NCBI GenBank assembly: GCA_021372475.1
Contig: JAJFUJ010000070.1
Span: 1-44,502 of the forward strand
Direction of reading: 5' to 3'
Source of the DNA: Chloroflexota bacterium
GTDB lineage: Bacteria > Chloroflexota > Anaerolineae > UBA1429
DNA: 44,502 nucleotides
Position 1 is the stretch's first letter. Every line of letters begins with the position of its first letter. The notes below the pieces were generated by a model. The model did no database searches. It was not told the DNA's origin and saw only the letters and a list, made by a program, of their open reading frames with translations. Positions 1-8,778 of the stretch are shown one piece after another. The position numbers and the translations under genes are program-made.

Positions 1-56
1 GGGTCCATTAGTCATAGATCTCCCTTTCAACTAACAGTTGACTCGTCTAGCAGTAT

Positions 57-1151
57 CTATGCGCCCTGCCGGGCGCGCTGAATGACTCCTCCCCCTATGA
101 CGCGCTCTCTTTGATAGAACACCGCTGATTGCCCGGCCGCAGCCGGCGGCTGTGGCTCTCGAAAGCGCACCAGGGCACCCCCTTCCGGCAGGGCCGTCAC
201 CTCCGCCGGCAGTTCGGGAGAACGGTAGCGCGGCTTGACGCCGCAACCAAGCGTGCCGCTGGGAACCTCCTCCAGCAGCCAGCGCACATCGCGCAGCGTC
301 AGTTCACGGATGAACGCCTCTTCTCTGGGCGCTACCACAAGGGCGTTGCGTGCGGCATCGATTTCCACCACGTACAGAGGCCGCGGCGCAGCAATCCCCA
401 AGCCTTCGCGCTGCCCCAGCGTGTAGCGCCCAATGCCACGATGCTCTCCAAGGGTATGCCCGGCGCGGTCGATAATCGGTCCAGGCTTGAGAGCGCCCGG
501 TCGGCGCGCTTCGAGCAGTGCGGTATAGCCGCCTTTACCCACAAAGCAGATGTCCTGGCTGCCCGGCTTGTGCGCCACCGGCAGTTCCCGCTCCTCGGCT
601 ATCTGACGTACCTGCTGCTTGGTAAAATCTGCCAGGGGGAAGAGCAGCCGCTGCAGGCGCTCAACAGGGATATCATATAGGAAGTAACTCTGGTCGTGAC
701 GCTGGTCTGCCCCCTTGGATAAAACGGGCCAACCTTCCACTGGGCAGGTGATGCGGGCATAATGGCCGCTGGCCAGGTATGGAATGCCCCAGCTCTGAAC
801 GACATCCAGCAAATAGCCGAATTTGAGGTGCCGGTTGCACCCCACACACGGATTCGGCGTCTCGCCGCGAGCGTATGCTTCACACAGCGGCTCGATGACG
901 TAATGGTCAAACGGCGTACGGCAATCCAGCTCAAAGAAAGCGACCCCCAGCTTTTCAGCCACGCTGCGCGCATCGCGGATGCCTGCCTCACCGCAACAAG
1001 TGCCGGGCGAGCACGCCTCCGCAGGTTGCGGCAGACGCATGGTAACGCCAATGACCTCATAACCTTGCTCCAGCAGCAGCGCCGCGCTTACCGCTGAATC
1101 CACCCCGCCTGATAGGGCTACCGCTGCGCATTTTCGTTCCGTTGCACTCAC
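57..1151 (-). CDS. mnmA: tRNA-uridine 2-sulfurtransferase MnmA
   Basis: MnmA installs the 2-thio group on the wobble uridine (U34) of Lys, Glu and Gln tRNAs in the cytoplasm, using ATP and persulfide sulfur. The 364-residue product has the usual family length. Seen: the PP-loop SGGVDS near residues 14-19, the NPCVGCN motif with Cys102, and the GSQDICF motif with Cys202, the two cysteines of the catalytic disulfide/persulfide cycle. The start codon is GTG at 1151, with a GAGG-type ribosome site about eight bases upstream. It stands alone on the minus strand, divergent from the phosphotriesterase-like gene. The sulfur-relay donor is not encoded nearby. Identification is very secure. Confidence 0.97.
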   Translation of the reverse strand: MSATERKCAAVALSGGVDSAVSAALLLEQGYEVIGVTMRLPQPAEACSPGTCCGEAGIRDARSVAEKLGVAFFELDCRTPFDHYVIEPLCEAYARGETPNPCVGCNRHLKFGYLLDVVQSWGIPYLASGHYARITCPVEGWPVLSKGADQRHDQSYFLYDIPVERLQRLLFPLADFTKQQVRQIAEERELPVAHKPGSQDICFVGKGGYTALLEARRPGALKPGPIIDRAGHTLGEHRGIGRYTLGQREGLGIAAPRPLYVVEIDAARNALVVAPREEAFIRELTLRDVRWLLEEVPSGTLGCGVKPRYRSPELPAEVTALPEGGALVRFREPQPPAAAGQSAVFYQRERVIGGGVIQRARQGA

Positions 1152-1353
1152 CTTGCCTACCTCACGAGCCTGATACAGGTCATTTTAGCAATTCGTGCTA
1201 TCCGGGCAACCCTAAGCCTTGTGCGGCTATGTTATAATATCTATCGAATTACTGGGAATAATATAGGTTATGTGAATGCCTGTCAACATGTCGTCCGCGC
1301 TTGTTTTAGCCACCTTTGTGCGGTATAAAGAGGAAAACTGAGGAGCTCGCAGC
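1152..1353. promoter_or_regulatory. Divergent intergenic region with a -10-like TATAAT
   Basis: This 202-base spacer separates mnmA (leftward) from the phosphotriesterase-family gene (rightward). A consensus TATAAT lies at 1233-1238 on the plus strand, but I see no good -35 hexamer 16-18 bases before it. A GAGGAG ribosome site precedes the ATG at 1354. Calling it a promoter is inference from the hexamer and position only. Confidence 0.35.
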
Positions 1354-2397
1354 ATGACGGTCATGACAGTCCTGGGGCCGGTTCCCGCGGAGGAACTCGG
1401 CACTGTGCTTCCTCACGAGCATCTCTTCATCGACCTGCGCAACCAGTACACGGAACCCCTCGATTCCGAACAGCGCGCACTCGGACGATCGGAGCTTACC
1501 TTAGCCAACGCCGGCATCCTGCGACGCAATCCCTACGCGCTGCGCTCCAATCTGCTGCTGGATAACCTCAGCCTGGCGACCGACGAGCTGCAGCCTTTCG
1601 TGAAGCTGGGGGGGCGCACCATCGTGGATTGCACCTCGGTCGGCATCAGCCGTGACGCGCTCGGATTGAAGCTATTGGCGCGCGCCACCGGGCTGAATAT
1701 CATTGCCGGCTGCGGCTACTATACCGCGGATACCCACCCGGCTGAGTTCGGTTCCTGGGGCGTCGACGAGATCGCCAGGCGTATCCTGCTCGATCTCACG
1801 CACGGCATGGATGGCACATCCATCCGCGCCGGTATAATTGGCGAGGTTGGCACCTCCTGGCCTATCCATCCTAATGAGCTTAAAAGCTTGCTGGCGTCGG
1901 CAATCGCGCACAAACAGACCGGCGCAGCGCTGTATATCCACTGCTACCCCTGGGGCAAAGGTGGCCTGCAGGCCGCCCAACTGCTGCTCAAAGAGGGTGT
2001 CCGCGCGGATAAAATCGTCATCTGCCATGTCGATGTCGAGATTGACCTGACGTACATCCGCCAATTGCTCGCCCTGGGGGTGTTCGTCGAGTTCGATGAT
2101 TTCGGCAAAGAGTTCTATATCGACCCGCCCGACCGCGGCTTCGCCGGGGGCATCTTTGCGCGCGATTTGGAACGCGTGCAGGCGCTCAAGCAGCTCATCA
2201 CAGCCGGCTACGCCCGCCAACTGTTGATTACCAACGATATCTGCCTGAAATCGATGCTGCATGCCTACGGCGGTTGGGGTTATGACCACATTGCAGCGCA
2301 TATCGTGCCGATGCTGCGCGAGGCGCATATCTCTGAGGAGAGCATCCGCCTGTTGTGCGCTGGCAATCCGGCGCGTCTGCTGGATACCTCGGCCTGA
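1354..2397 (+). CDS. Phosphotriesterase-family metal-dependent hydrolase
   Basis: A 347-residue amidohydrolase-superfamily TIM-barrel protein of the phosphotriesterase/PHP type. Seen: the N-terminal HEHLF metal motif (His21, His23), the GEVGTS segment with Glu165 where this subgroup carries a bridging carboxylate instead of carbamylated lysine, later histidines in LYIHCYP and VICHVD, and an Asp in LITND where the catalytic aspartate is expected. The family includes lactonases and phosphotriesterases, and the substrate cannot be read from sequence. No signal peptide, so probably cytoplasmic. Start ATG at 1354 follows a GAGGAG site. Monocistronic, with the next gene convergent 11 bases away. 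Confidence 0.88.
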   Translation: MTVMTVLGPVPAEELGTVLPHEHLFIDLRNQYTEPLDSEQRALGRSELTLANAGILRRNPYALRSNLLLDNLSLATDELQPFVKLGGRTIVDCTSVGISRDALGLKLLARATGLNIIAGCGYYTADTHPAEFGSWGVDEIARRILLDLTHGMDGTSIRAGIIGEVGTSWPIHPNELKSLLASAIAHKQTGAALYIHCYPWGKGGLQAAQLLLKEGVRADKIVICHVDVEIDLTYIRQLLALGVFVEFDDFGKEFYIDPPDRGFAGGIFARDLERVQALKQLITAGYARQLLITNDICLKSMLHAYGGWGYDHIAAHIVPMLREAHISEESIRLLCAGNPARLLDTSA

Positions 2398-2408
2398 GGC
2401 AGCAGTTC

Positions 2409-2735
2409 TCAGGACTCGTTGGGAGCAAACTGCATCAGGCTGTCGGGATCATCCACATCTTTATGGATAAACAGCCCGCACCAGCAGCGTTTCATCGCGT
2501 CAAAGTGGGCGCGATGGTAGGGGATGCACGGGCAGACGATGCGCATATCCTCGGCGCGGTTATTGGTACGTCCCTGGCAGGGGCAGTAAGGTGCGCCGAA
2601 TTTCTTTTCGAGCATCACCTCGGCTTCCAACAGGTCGCGCACCAGCTCCTCGTCGGACGTGAACTTGAATCCAAGCAGGTCGACGATGCGCGCATAGTTG
2701 CTGCGCAGAAACGCTAACCGTTCCTCATCGCTCAT
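2409..2735 (-). CDS. Ferredoxin-thioredoxin reductase catalytic-subunit-like protein
   Basis: A 108-residue protein of the FTR catalytic beta-chain family, which passes electrons from a [4Fe-4S] cluster to a redox disulfide. Seen: three Cys-x-Cys pairs, CPC at 51-53, CPC at 68-70 and CWC at 84-86. Plant/cyanobacterial enzymes have CPC-x16-CPC-x8-CHC; here the spacing is x14 and x13, and the last pair carries Trp instead of His. The start at 2735 (MSDEER) overlaps the upstream glutaredoxin gene by 11 bases; a longer frame exists but runs through the glutaredoxin coding sequence. It is last in a Rieske-glutaredoxin-FTR operon, so the glutaredoxin is its likely partner (inference). No variable subunit is nearby. 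Confidence 0.85.
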   Translation of the reverse strand: MSDEERLAFLRSNYARIVDLLGFKFTSDEELVRDLLEAEVMLEKKFGAPYCPCQGRTNNRAEDMRIVCPCIPYHRAHFDAMKRCWCGLFIHKDVDDPDSLMQFAPNES

Positions 2736-3000
2736 CCGGCTGCGCCTCCAATCCGAGCAGCTCGCGGTAACGGTCCGGTCGATACCCAACCACGAAGATA
2801 TCACCGAAAATGGCGAACGGGAAGCTCAAGTTCCCATTGCCGGTCAGCGCCTTGATTTCCCTCTGGATAGCCGCCTGGTCCTGCTCATCGCTCAGGTCAT
2901 AATCCACCGCGTTGACCACAATGTGGTTATCGGCAAAGAATCGCTTGGCCTTTTTGCACCACGGGCATGTGCTCAGGGTGTACAGCTTAATATTGACCAT
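2725..3000 (-). CDS. Glutaredoxin-like protein
   Basis: A 91-residue thioredoxin-fold protein with the glutaredoxin active site TCPWCKKA (Cys12, Cys15) and an SFP segment supplying the cis-proline. It is a small cytosolic thiol-disulfide carrier. It overlaps the Rieske gene by 14 bases upstream and the FTR-like gene by 11 bases downstream, so the three are almost certainly co-translated. The pairing suggests reduction by the FTR-like protein from ferredoxin rather than by glutathione; that is inference from gene order. Length and motif make the family call secure. Confidence 0.9.
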   Translation of the reverse strand: MVNIKLYTLSTCPWCKKAKRFFADNHIVVNAVDYDLSDEQDQAAIQREIKALTGNGNLSFPFAIFGDIFVVGYRPDRYRELLGLEAQPDER

Positions 3001-3331
3001 TTTGTTCTCCCGAGTGTTCGATTTCGATATAGATATGGTCGTTCTGAACCCGCGTCGGAAATGTTTTTATCTTTATCTCCGGTGCAGCAGTAAATTCGCC
3101 GCTGCGGATGTCAAATGTCCAGTCGTGGCAGGGGCAGGTGATGACAAATCCTTCGATTTTCCCGCGCGCCATTTTGCAGCCCAGATGCGCGCAACTGTTT
3201 CCGAGCGCAAAAATGCGCCCGGCGCGCCGCAAGAGCAGCACTGCGTATTCACCGGCGGGGACAACCAGGCGCGAGTTCTCCTGCAGGTCAGCTTCTTTGC
3301 AGACTACTATCCATTCTTTGTATCCGCTCAT
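2987..3331 (-). CDS. Rieske [2Fe-2S] ferredoxin-type protein
   Basis: A 114-residue soluble Rieske protein of the dioxygenase-ferredoxin/NirD type. Seen: cluster box 1 CAHLGC (Cys47, His49) and box 2 CPCHDW (Cys66, His69). There is no signal or membrane segment, so it is cytosolic rather than part of a bc complex. It is first in the overlapping Rieske-glutaredoxin-FTR operon. An AGGTG site five bases upstream supports the ATG at 3331. No oxygenase or nitrite reductase lies nearby, so its redox partner is unknown. It could be an electron shuttle for the downstream disulfide reductase system, but this is only suggested by context. Confidence 0.9.
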   Translation of the reverse strand: MSGYKEWIVVCKEADLQENSRLVVPAGEYAVLLLRRAGRIFALGNSCAHLGCKMARGKIEGFVITCPCHDWTFDIRSGEFTAAPEIKIKTFPTRVQNDHIYIEIEHSGEQNGQY

Positions 3332-3398
3332 GCAGCACCTGCCTTACCTCGATGTCCTTATCATACTCGAAATGCCCCACTCAGTCATTTCGCGATGC

Positions 3399-4823
3399 TC
3401 AACTGCGATACCAGTTTTGGTTATCCAACAAAGTGCCTGCTTCAGCCGGGCCCCAGGAACCGGGTTCATACGGCAAGAGCGGCGGCGCATGCGGCCCCTG
3501 CCAAAGTTCGACCAGTGGGTCGATGATGCCCCAGCTCAGCTCGATCTCATCCGCGCGGGTGAATAGCGTAGCGTCCCCCTGCAGCGCATCCAGCAGCAGG
3601 CGTTCGTAGGCATCCGGCAGACCTGCCTCGGCGTTAAAATTGTAATTGAGCTCCACCGTATGCGCGCGCATGCCCCATCCGGCAGCCTTGGCCTGCACGT
3701 TCAGGCTGATGCCTTCCTCTGGCTGCAGCCGAAAGACCAGCACATTGGGCTCAAGCTCTTCGCCGATGGGCAGCGTAAAGAGCTGATGTGGGACACGCTG
3801 AAAGCGCACGCTGATTTCGGTGAACTTGCGCGCCAGCCGCTTGCCGGTGCGGATATAAAAGGGCACCCCCTGCCAACGCCAATTGTCGAGATACAGGCGC
3901 AGCGCGCCAAAGGTCGCAGTCTGCGAATCGGGCGCTACTTCAGGCTCGGCGCGGTAGCCGATATATTGCCCGCGCACGCTCCGGATATCTGCGCGCACAG
4001 CCTGCAGCACCTTCACCTTTTCATCGCGCAGCGCCTTGGCGTTCAAGGCAGCGGGAGGCTCCAGCGCCGTCAGGGTCAAAAGCTGCATCAGGTGGTTCTG
4101 GAACATATCCCGCAGCACGCCGGCATGTTCGTAATAACCGGCGCGGTGTCCGACCCCGATATCCTCCGCCACGCTTATCTGTACATTATCCACATAGTTA
4201 CGGTTCCACAGCGGTTCAAAGATGGCATTCCCAAAGCGGAAGCTGAGCAAGTTCTGCACGGTCTCTTTGCCCAGGTAATGGTCGATGCGGTACACTTGCT
4301 GTTCTGCGAATACCTGGTGAATCTGCTCGTTCAGTTCGCGCGCGCTGGCCAGGTCATGCCCAAACGGCTTCTCGATGACGATGCGTACCCAGCCGGCCGA
4401 TTGGTTCAGCCCAGCCTCGCCTAGGTGATTTACAATCGTCAGATACAGGCTGGGAGGCACCGCAAGGTAATAAAGCACATTACCTTGCGTCTCCGGCGCC
4501 AGCGCAGCCAGGCGGCTGCCGAGCGCAAGGTAGGTTTGCGGGTCTTCGTAATTGCCCGCCATATAGGTATAGTGAATCGATTGGCTTTCCCACAGCCCGC
4601 ATATGCGCTGGTCCACCCGCGAATAGTTCACCACGCCTTCGAACATACGATTATGGAACTCTTCGTCGCTGAGCGATGTGCGGGCGACTCCCAGCACCTG
4701 AATCGCCCGGTTCAGCAGCCCCAAGCAGGCCAGGCTGTGCAGAGCCGGCACGAGCTTACGCTGGGTCAGGTCGCCAGAAGCGCCGAAAATCACAATGGTT
4801 GCGGGGTCTGCGGCATTATTCAT
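3399..4823 (-). CDS. zwf: Glucose-6-phosphate 1-dehydrogenase
   Basis: Oxidises glucose 6-phosphate to 6-phosphogluconolactone, the entry to the oxidative pentose phosphate pathway, supplying NADPH in the cytoplasm. The 474-residue product matches family length. Seen: the Rossmann motif GASGDL (14-19) followed by TQRK, EKPFG (151-155), and the substrate/catalytic signature RIDHYLGKE (179-187). The start ATG at 4823 overlaps the stop of the upstream CBM48-like gene by four bases, indicating translational coupling. Neither 6-phosphogluconate dehydrogenase nor a lactonase is nearby. Very secure. Confidence 0.97.
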   Translation of the reverse strand: MNNAADPATIVIFGASGDLTQRKLVPALHSLACLGLLNRAIQVLGVARTSLSDEEFHNRMFEGVVNYSRVDQRICGLWESQSIHYTYMAGNYEDPQTYLALGSRLAALAPETQGNVLYYLAVPPSLYLTIVNHLGEAGLNQSAGWVRIVIEKPFGHDLASARELNEQIHQVFAEQQVYRIDHYLGKETVQNLLSFRFGNAIFEPLWNRNYVDNVQISVAEDIGVGHRAGYYEHAGVLRDMFQNHLMQLLTLTALEPPAALNAKALRDEKVKVLQAVRADIRSVRGQYIGYRAEPEVAPDSQTATFGALRLYLDNWRWQGVPFYIRTGKRLARKFTEISVRFQRVPHQLFTLPIGEELEPNVLVFRLQPEEGISLNVQAKAAGWGMRAHTVELNYNFNAEAGLPDAYERLLLDALQGDATLFTRADEIELSWGIIDPLVELWQGPHAPPLLPYEPGSWGPAEAGTLLDNQNWYRS

Positions 4824-5122
4824 GTCATTATCACCGAATTGGTATTGCCTTCAGCGTCAACAACATAGTCGTCCGCCTTGGTATCATTGACCCAGATATG
4901 CCCGTTAACCAGGTAGCGATATTGGTAACGCCCTCCCGCCGGCAGCTCCAGGGCAAGCTCCCAATAATGCTCATTGCTTCGGCAGCAGTCAAACGGCAGG
5001 CTGGTTTGGCTCCAGGCATTAAAGTCGCCCACCAGATGCACCATCTCTGCATAAGTATCGCTCGGGTAACGAAAAATGACAAGCGTATAATGATCGTGCC
5101 GTCCGGGCATCTTGACTATCAT
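4820..5122 (-). CDS. Small CBM48/AMPK-beta-like glycogen-binding domain protein
   Basis: A 100-residue protein that is essentially one carbohydrate-binding module of the isoamylase-N/AMPK-beta (CBM48) type. Seen: the VHLVGDFNAW strand-turn, the WELALELPAGGRYQYRYLVNG segment with conserved aromatics, and a terminal NSV. No catalytic domain is attached. I chose the ATG at 5122 because a GAGGGG site lies five bases upstream; an in-frame ATG at 5185 lies inside the adenosine deaminase gene and has no site. It overlaps zwf by four bases. Such solo modules may tether or sense alpha-glucans; linkage to zwf suggests a sugar-metabolism role, but the function is unknown. Confidence 0.82.
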   Translation of the reverse strand: MIVKMPGRHDHYTLVIFRYPSDTYAEMVHLVGDFNAWSQTSLPFDCCRSNEHYWELALELPAGGRYQYRYLVNGHIWVNDTKADDYVVDAEGNTNSVIMT

Positions 5123-5160
5123 GGGCACCCCTCGAATCTCTTCCTCATTGCGATATAGTT

Positions 5161-6195
5161 TTAGTCTGCCCCAACCGGGCGCCATGCCGCAGCGCGCTGC
5201 AACCTTTCCGCCAGCGCGCGTTTACGCTTCGCCTGCAGCCAACTGGCCTGCACCGCGCGCAGGATGCACCCGCGAAGCTGTTCGCGGCTTAGTCCGCAAT
5301 CCTCCACTGCCCGGCGGTACTCGATAGTTATCGAGGTGCCAAACATCGCCGGGTCGTCGCTGTTAACCGTGATTGCCAAACCCCGTTCAATATAGCGCCG
5401 CAGCGGATGCTGCGCCAAGCGCGGCACCACATTCGTGCAGATATTCGAGGTTGGGCACATCTCGAGCGGCAACTGCGTCTCCGCCAGGTAATCCAGCAGG
5501 TGCTCGTCCTCCGCGGCACGCGTGCCATGCCCTATCCGCTCTACTTGTAATTCGATCGCTCCCCAGATGCTCTGCGCACCCGCCGCTTCACCCGCATGCG
5601 CCGTAGTATGCAGCCCCAGCTTGTGCGCTTGCGCATACACCTCATTGAACAACTCCGGCGGATAGTCTGCCTCCGAACCTCCCAAGCCAATCCCAATCAC
5701 ACCATAGTCGGATAGCTCAGCCACCTGCGCAAGCGTGCGCTGGGCGCACTGCGCACCATCGTCACGCACTAAATCCGCCACCAAAGCCACCTCCACCTGC
5801 GGCACACGATCCAGCCCGCGCCGGACCGCGGCAGTCAATTCCTGGGTATGCAGGCCGGCCGCGGCGAAATCGGAGGGCGAGTAAAACGCCTCGGCATACA
5901 GGACGTTCTGGCCGGCTAATTCCCGAGCGACCGCCTCGGCGCAGAGCGTAAAATCGTCATACTCGCGCAGAAAACGATTTTTCCAGCTCCAGGTGCTGAT
6001 GAACTGCTTGAAATCGCGGTATACGAAGCGCTGTTCCAGCGCGGTCAGGTTGGGCGCCTCCCCATCCCCGCCGTATTTGTTCACCAATTCCCACAAGGTC
6101 GGCAAGGGGATCGCGCCCTCCAGGTGCAAGTGGAGTTCCACCTTGGGCACATTGGCATACCAATTACACTCTGCATCACTTGTGATTGTACTCAC
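5161..6195 (-). CDS. add: Adenosine deaminase
   Basis: Deaminates adenosine/deoxyadenosine to inosine in purine salvage. The 344-residue TIM-barrel protein has all the family zinc and catalytic motifs: HLHLEG (His22, His24), a GLGGSE substrate loop, HAGE (zinc His and catalytic Glu), GHGT, and NSDDP carrying the zinc-binding Asp. No signal peptide, so cytoplasmic. It precedes the CBM48-like gene by 38 bases on the same strand and follows the GH2 gene by 99 bases of AT-rich DNA that may hold its promoter. Adenine-specific paralogues share the fold, so exact substrate preference is less certain than the family. Confidence 0.92.
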   Translation of the reverse strand: MSTITSDAECNWYANVPKVELHLHLEGAIPLPTLWELVNKYGGDGEAPNLTALEQRFVYRDFKQFISTWSWKNRFLREYDDFTLCAEAVARELAGQNVLYAEAFYSPSDFAAAGLHTQELTAAVRRGLDRVPQVEVALVADLVRDDGAQCAQRTLAQVAELSDYGVIGIGLGGSEADYPPELFNEVYAQAHKLGLHTTAHAGEAAGAQSIWGAIELQVERIGHGTRAAEDEHLLDYLAETQLPLEMCPTSNICTNVVPRLAQHPLRRYIERGLAITVNSDDPAMFGTSITIEYRRAVEDCGLSREQLRGCILRAVQASWLQAKRKRALAERLQRAAAWRPVGAD

Positions 6196-6294
6196 CGCAT
6201 CACCACATATTATCGATATTCTTGAGTTATATTATATATTATCTATCAAACCGATTCACTTTGTCAAACCTCTCTCAAGCGCACACATGCAAAC

Positions 6295-8556
6295 TTAGCC
6301 AGCCTGGCCTGCTAGCGCCAGCGTCAGCCCATACAGCGCCGGCAGGTAGGCGCCATTCAACAGCTCAAATTTGAGCTTGACCAACGCACTGTCGGCACTG
6401 GCCGGTATGACCATATAGTTCACCTGATAGGCCTCCTTCCAATCCGCATCCATCTGCATGAACAGCGCCCGCGCTGCGCCGCTGACCAGCGGATTGATGC
6501 GCGAATGCAGGTAAACTGTGCCGCAGGAAGCCAGCTCGCGTCCATTGCGCAGCAACACCTGCTGCTCGCTGCCATCCGCATAACAGAGCACATAGCGCGC
6601 GGCGGGCTCATCCATTTTACCTCCCAGCGGCCAGCCACCAGCGAGCGCTACTTCGCCCAAGAGCACCAACGCAGCCGTCTTCCTGCCAATAGCAATCTCC
6701 AGCACCGGCGCGGATTCGCCCAGCAGCAGCGGGGCGCCGGCGGGTATGGCCGCGGGCAGCCCGCCCACCGTGTCGAACGCCCGCGGCAGTGCCGGGCCGA
6801 CGATTTTGCTTACCAACGGACGGCGCTGCTCCAGCATACGTTCTTTGGCCAGCGTCCACAGCGCGGCTTGCTCAGGCCGGGCGTGCAGCGCCGATAAATC
6901 CACCGGCGCATAGCGCAGCGTAGGTTCACACGCGATAGGAGACTCCGTTACGATAGCGGCAGATGGCGTCTCCTGTCCCTGCTCCAGCGCCTTAAAGATG
7001 TCTGCCAACGCAGGATACATAGGTCTCAGTTCCCGGTTGATATCGACTAATCCCTCGTTGAGGACGCCGTTATGGCAGGCGGGTGGCTCGCGCACCGGCT
7101 CGGGCATATCCGCCCATTCCCAGAAGCTAAAGCCGGCCAGGTTGGGCTGCGGCGCATGCTGCCGGGCGTAACGAATAAACGTGCGTCCGAACTCGGCCAT
7201 GGTCGTATAGTTATTTTGCACCGGCCAGCCGCCCCATTCGGTGAATATCACCGGCTTGCCGGCAAGCAGCGTCAGCGCCTGCTCGATGCTGATGCCGGTA
7301 TGCACGCGCTCAGGGCTCATGCCGTAAGGGTGGAAGGTGTAGAAATCCATCCCAACGCGGTCGAACTCGGCCTTGGTCTCCGCCGGCGCCACGTGGCTGG
7401 CCGCCGATACCGGCCTGGCCGGGTCAAGCTCGCGGCAGAGCATCCGGGCGCGCTCCAGATAGGTGCCCCGGAACTGGCACTCGTTCCAGCACAACCAGAA
7501 GATCACCGAGGGGTGGCTGCGGTCGCGCAGAATCAGACGCCTCAGGCATTCCAGCGCACCAGCAGCGAAGCGCTCATCGCTGAAATCGCTCTGCCATGAC
7601 AATGGTTCACCGCTCACCATCAATCCCAGGCGGTCGGCAACCTCGACCACGTAGGCATCGTGCGGATAGTGCACCAGCCGGACAAAATTGGCGCCCAGCT
7701 CCTTAATCAAGCCTAGATCCTGTTCGATTTGCGCTCGGCTGAGCGTGTGCCCCTGCTCCTCGCCCCACATATCGTGGCGGCAGACCCCATGCAGCACGAT
7801 TTCGCTGCCGTTCAGCACAAAGCGCGTGCCCTCGGCGCGGAACTCGCGGACACCCACCCGGCGCACGACCCGATCAACCATCTCGCCATCGCGCAGCAGG
7901 CTGACCGTGAGGGTATACAGGTTGGGCGCGTCCGGGCTCCACAGCCGGGGATGCTCCAGCTCAAACGCAAGCTGCGCCTGGCTCTCGCCTGCGGCCGGTG
8001 GCAGCTCAACGGCAGCCTGCGTGGTAAGCTCGGCCCCGTCGCATAACTCGACCCGCAGCTCCAGCGGCGCGCGCCGACCACCAGAAACCGCCAGCATCAC
8101 CTCAGCCCGCGCATGGGAGCAGCCGCTGCTCAGCGTGCACTGCCAAAAGCAGTCGCTGATGTAATTCGCCGGGCGCAGTTCAATATGCACCCCGCGGATA
8201 ATGCCAGCATACGCTTCCCAGCCGATGACCGGCCCGTACGGCGCGGGGATGTCGGTCAGCTCCACTTCGAGGGTATTGCCGCCCTCTCGCGCTGCTCCGC
8301 CAATCTCGAACTCGTATGGTGTAAATGGGCCGAGCTCACCCAACGCGATGCCGTTCAGGCGTGCCTGGGCGGCAAAAGTAATCCCCTCGAAACACAGGAA
8401 CGCGCGCTGTTTCTGCTGCAGCATCGGCAGCTCAAACGAACGCCGATAAATGGCGGCACCCACGCAGCGATACGAGCCGGGCACCTCGCGCGGCTGCCAG
8501 GCTCCGCCGGGTATCTGCCATTCCCAGGTGCCGTTCAGGTCGATTTGTTGGCGCAT
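6295..8556 (-). CDS. Glycoside hydrolase family 2 protein (beta-glucuronidase/galactosidase type)
   Basis: A 753-residue GH2 retaining glycosidase. Domain order: N-terminal jelly-roll sugar-binding domain (about 1-130), Ig-like domain (about 130-240), TIM barrel (about 240-550), and a C-terminal extension. Seen: the acid/base Glu359 in WNEC and the nucleophile Glu440 in FTEWGG. There is no signal peptide, so it acts inside the cell on imported oligosaccharides or glucuronides. The ATG at 8556 is preferred: AAGGAG sits six bases before it but abuts the alternative ATG at 8562 with no spacing. The exact substrate is not readable; GH2 also includes beta-mannosidases. Confidence 0.88.
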   Translation of the reverse strand: MRQQIDLNGTWEWQIPGGAWQPREVPGSYRCVGAAIYRRSFELPMLQQKQRAFLCFEGITFAAQARLNGIALGELGPFTPYEFEIGGAAREGGNTLEVELTDIPAPYGPVIGWEAYAGIIRGVHIELRPANYISDCFWQCTLSSGCSHARAEVMLAVSGGRRAPLELRVELCDGAELTTQAAVELPPAAGESQAQLAFELEHPRLWSPDAPNLYTLTVSLLRDGEMVDRVVRRVGVREFRAEGTRFVLNGSEIVLHGVCRHDMWGEEQGHTLSRAQIEQDLGLIKELGANFVRLVHYPHDAYVVEVADRLGLMVSGEPLSWQSDFSDERFAAGALECLRRLILRDRSHPSVIFWLCWNECQFRGTYLERARMLCRELDPARPVSAASHVAPAETKAEFDRVGMDFYTFHPYGMSPERVHTGISIEQALTLLAGKPVIFTEWGGWPVQNNYTTMAEFGRTFIRYARQHAPQPNLAGFSFWEWADMPEPVREPPACHNGVLNEGLVDINRELRPMYPALADIFKALEQGQETPSAAIVTESPIACEPTLRYAPVDLSALHARPEQAALWTLAKERMLEQRRPLVSKIVGPALPRAFDTVGGLPAAIPAGAPLLLGESAPVLEIAIGRKTAALVLLGEVALAGGWPLGGKMDEPAARYVLCYADGSEQQVLLRNGRELASCGTVYLHSRINPLVSGAARALFMQMDADWKEAYQVNYMVIPASADSALVKLKFELLNGAYLPALYGLTLALAGQAG

Positions 8557-8693
8557 CAGCATCTCCTTATCTGGTGATTTCGGGCTGTTATCATATTCTC
8601 ACCGCAGATTGTAGCCTGCCGTGTAGCCGCTGCAACCCTCGCAGACAGCTCGCCGGTCGTCTGTGCGTTCCAGGCAGGCAGGCTGGAATATGC

Positions 8694-8725
8694 AAAAGAC
8701 AGGCAACGCATCCAAGCTGCCTGTC
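8694..8725 (-). terminator. Rho-independent terminator after the DUF2807 gene
   Basis: Read on the minus strand, an 8-bp perfect stem GACAGGCA/TGCCTGTC with a 12-nt loop is followed by TTTT. It lies about 50 bases beyond the stop of the DUF2807 lipoprotein gene and before the GH2 promoter region. Confidence 0.72.
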
Positions 8726-8778
8726 CTTAAGTGTCTATACTGCTACAAAGCGTATGCCAATATACGTTCGTTTCTCGG

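Noticed and set aside
1-56. Possible end of another gene before mnmA
   Set aside because: The 56 bases contain no frame or motif that can be assigned; too short to judge.
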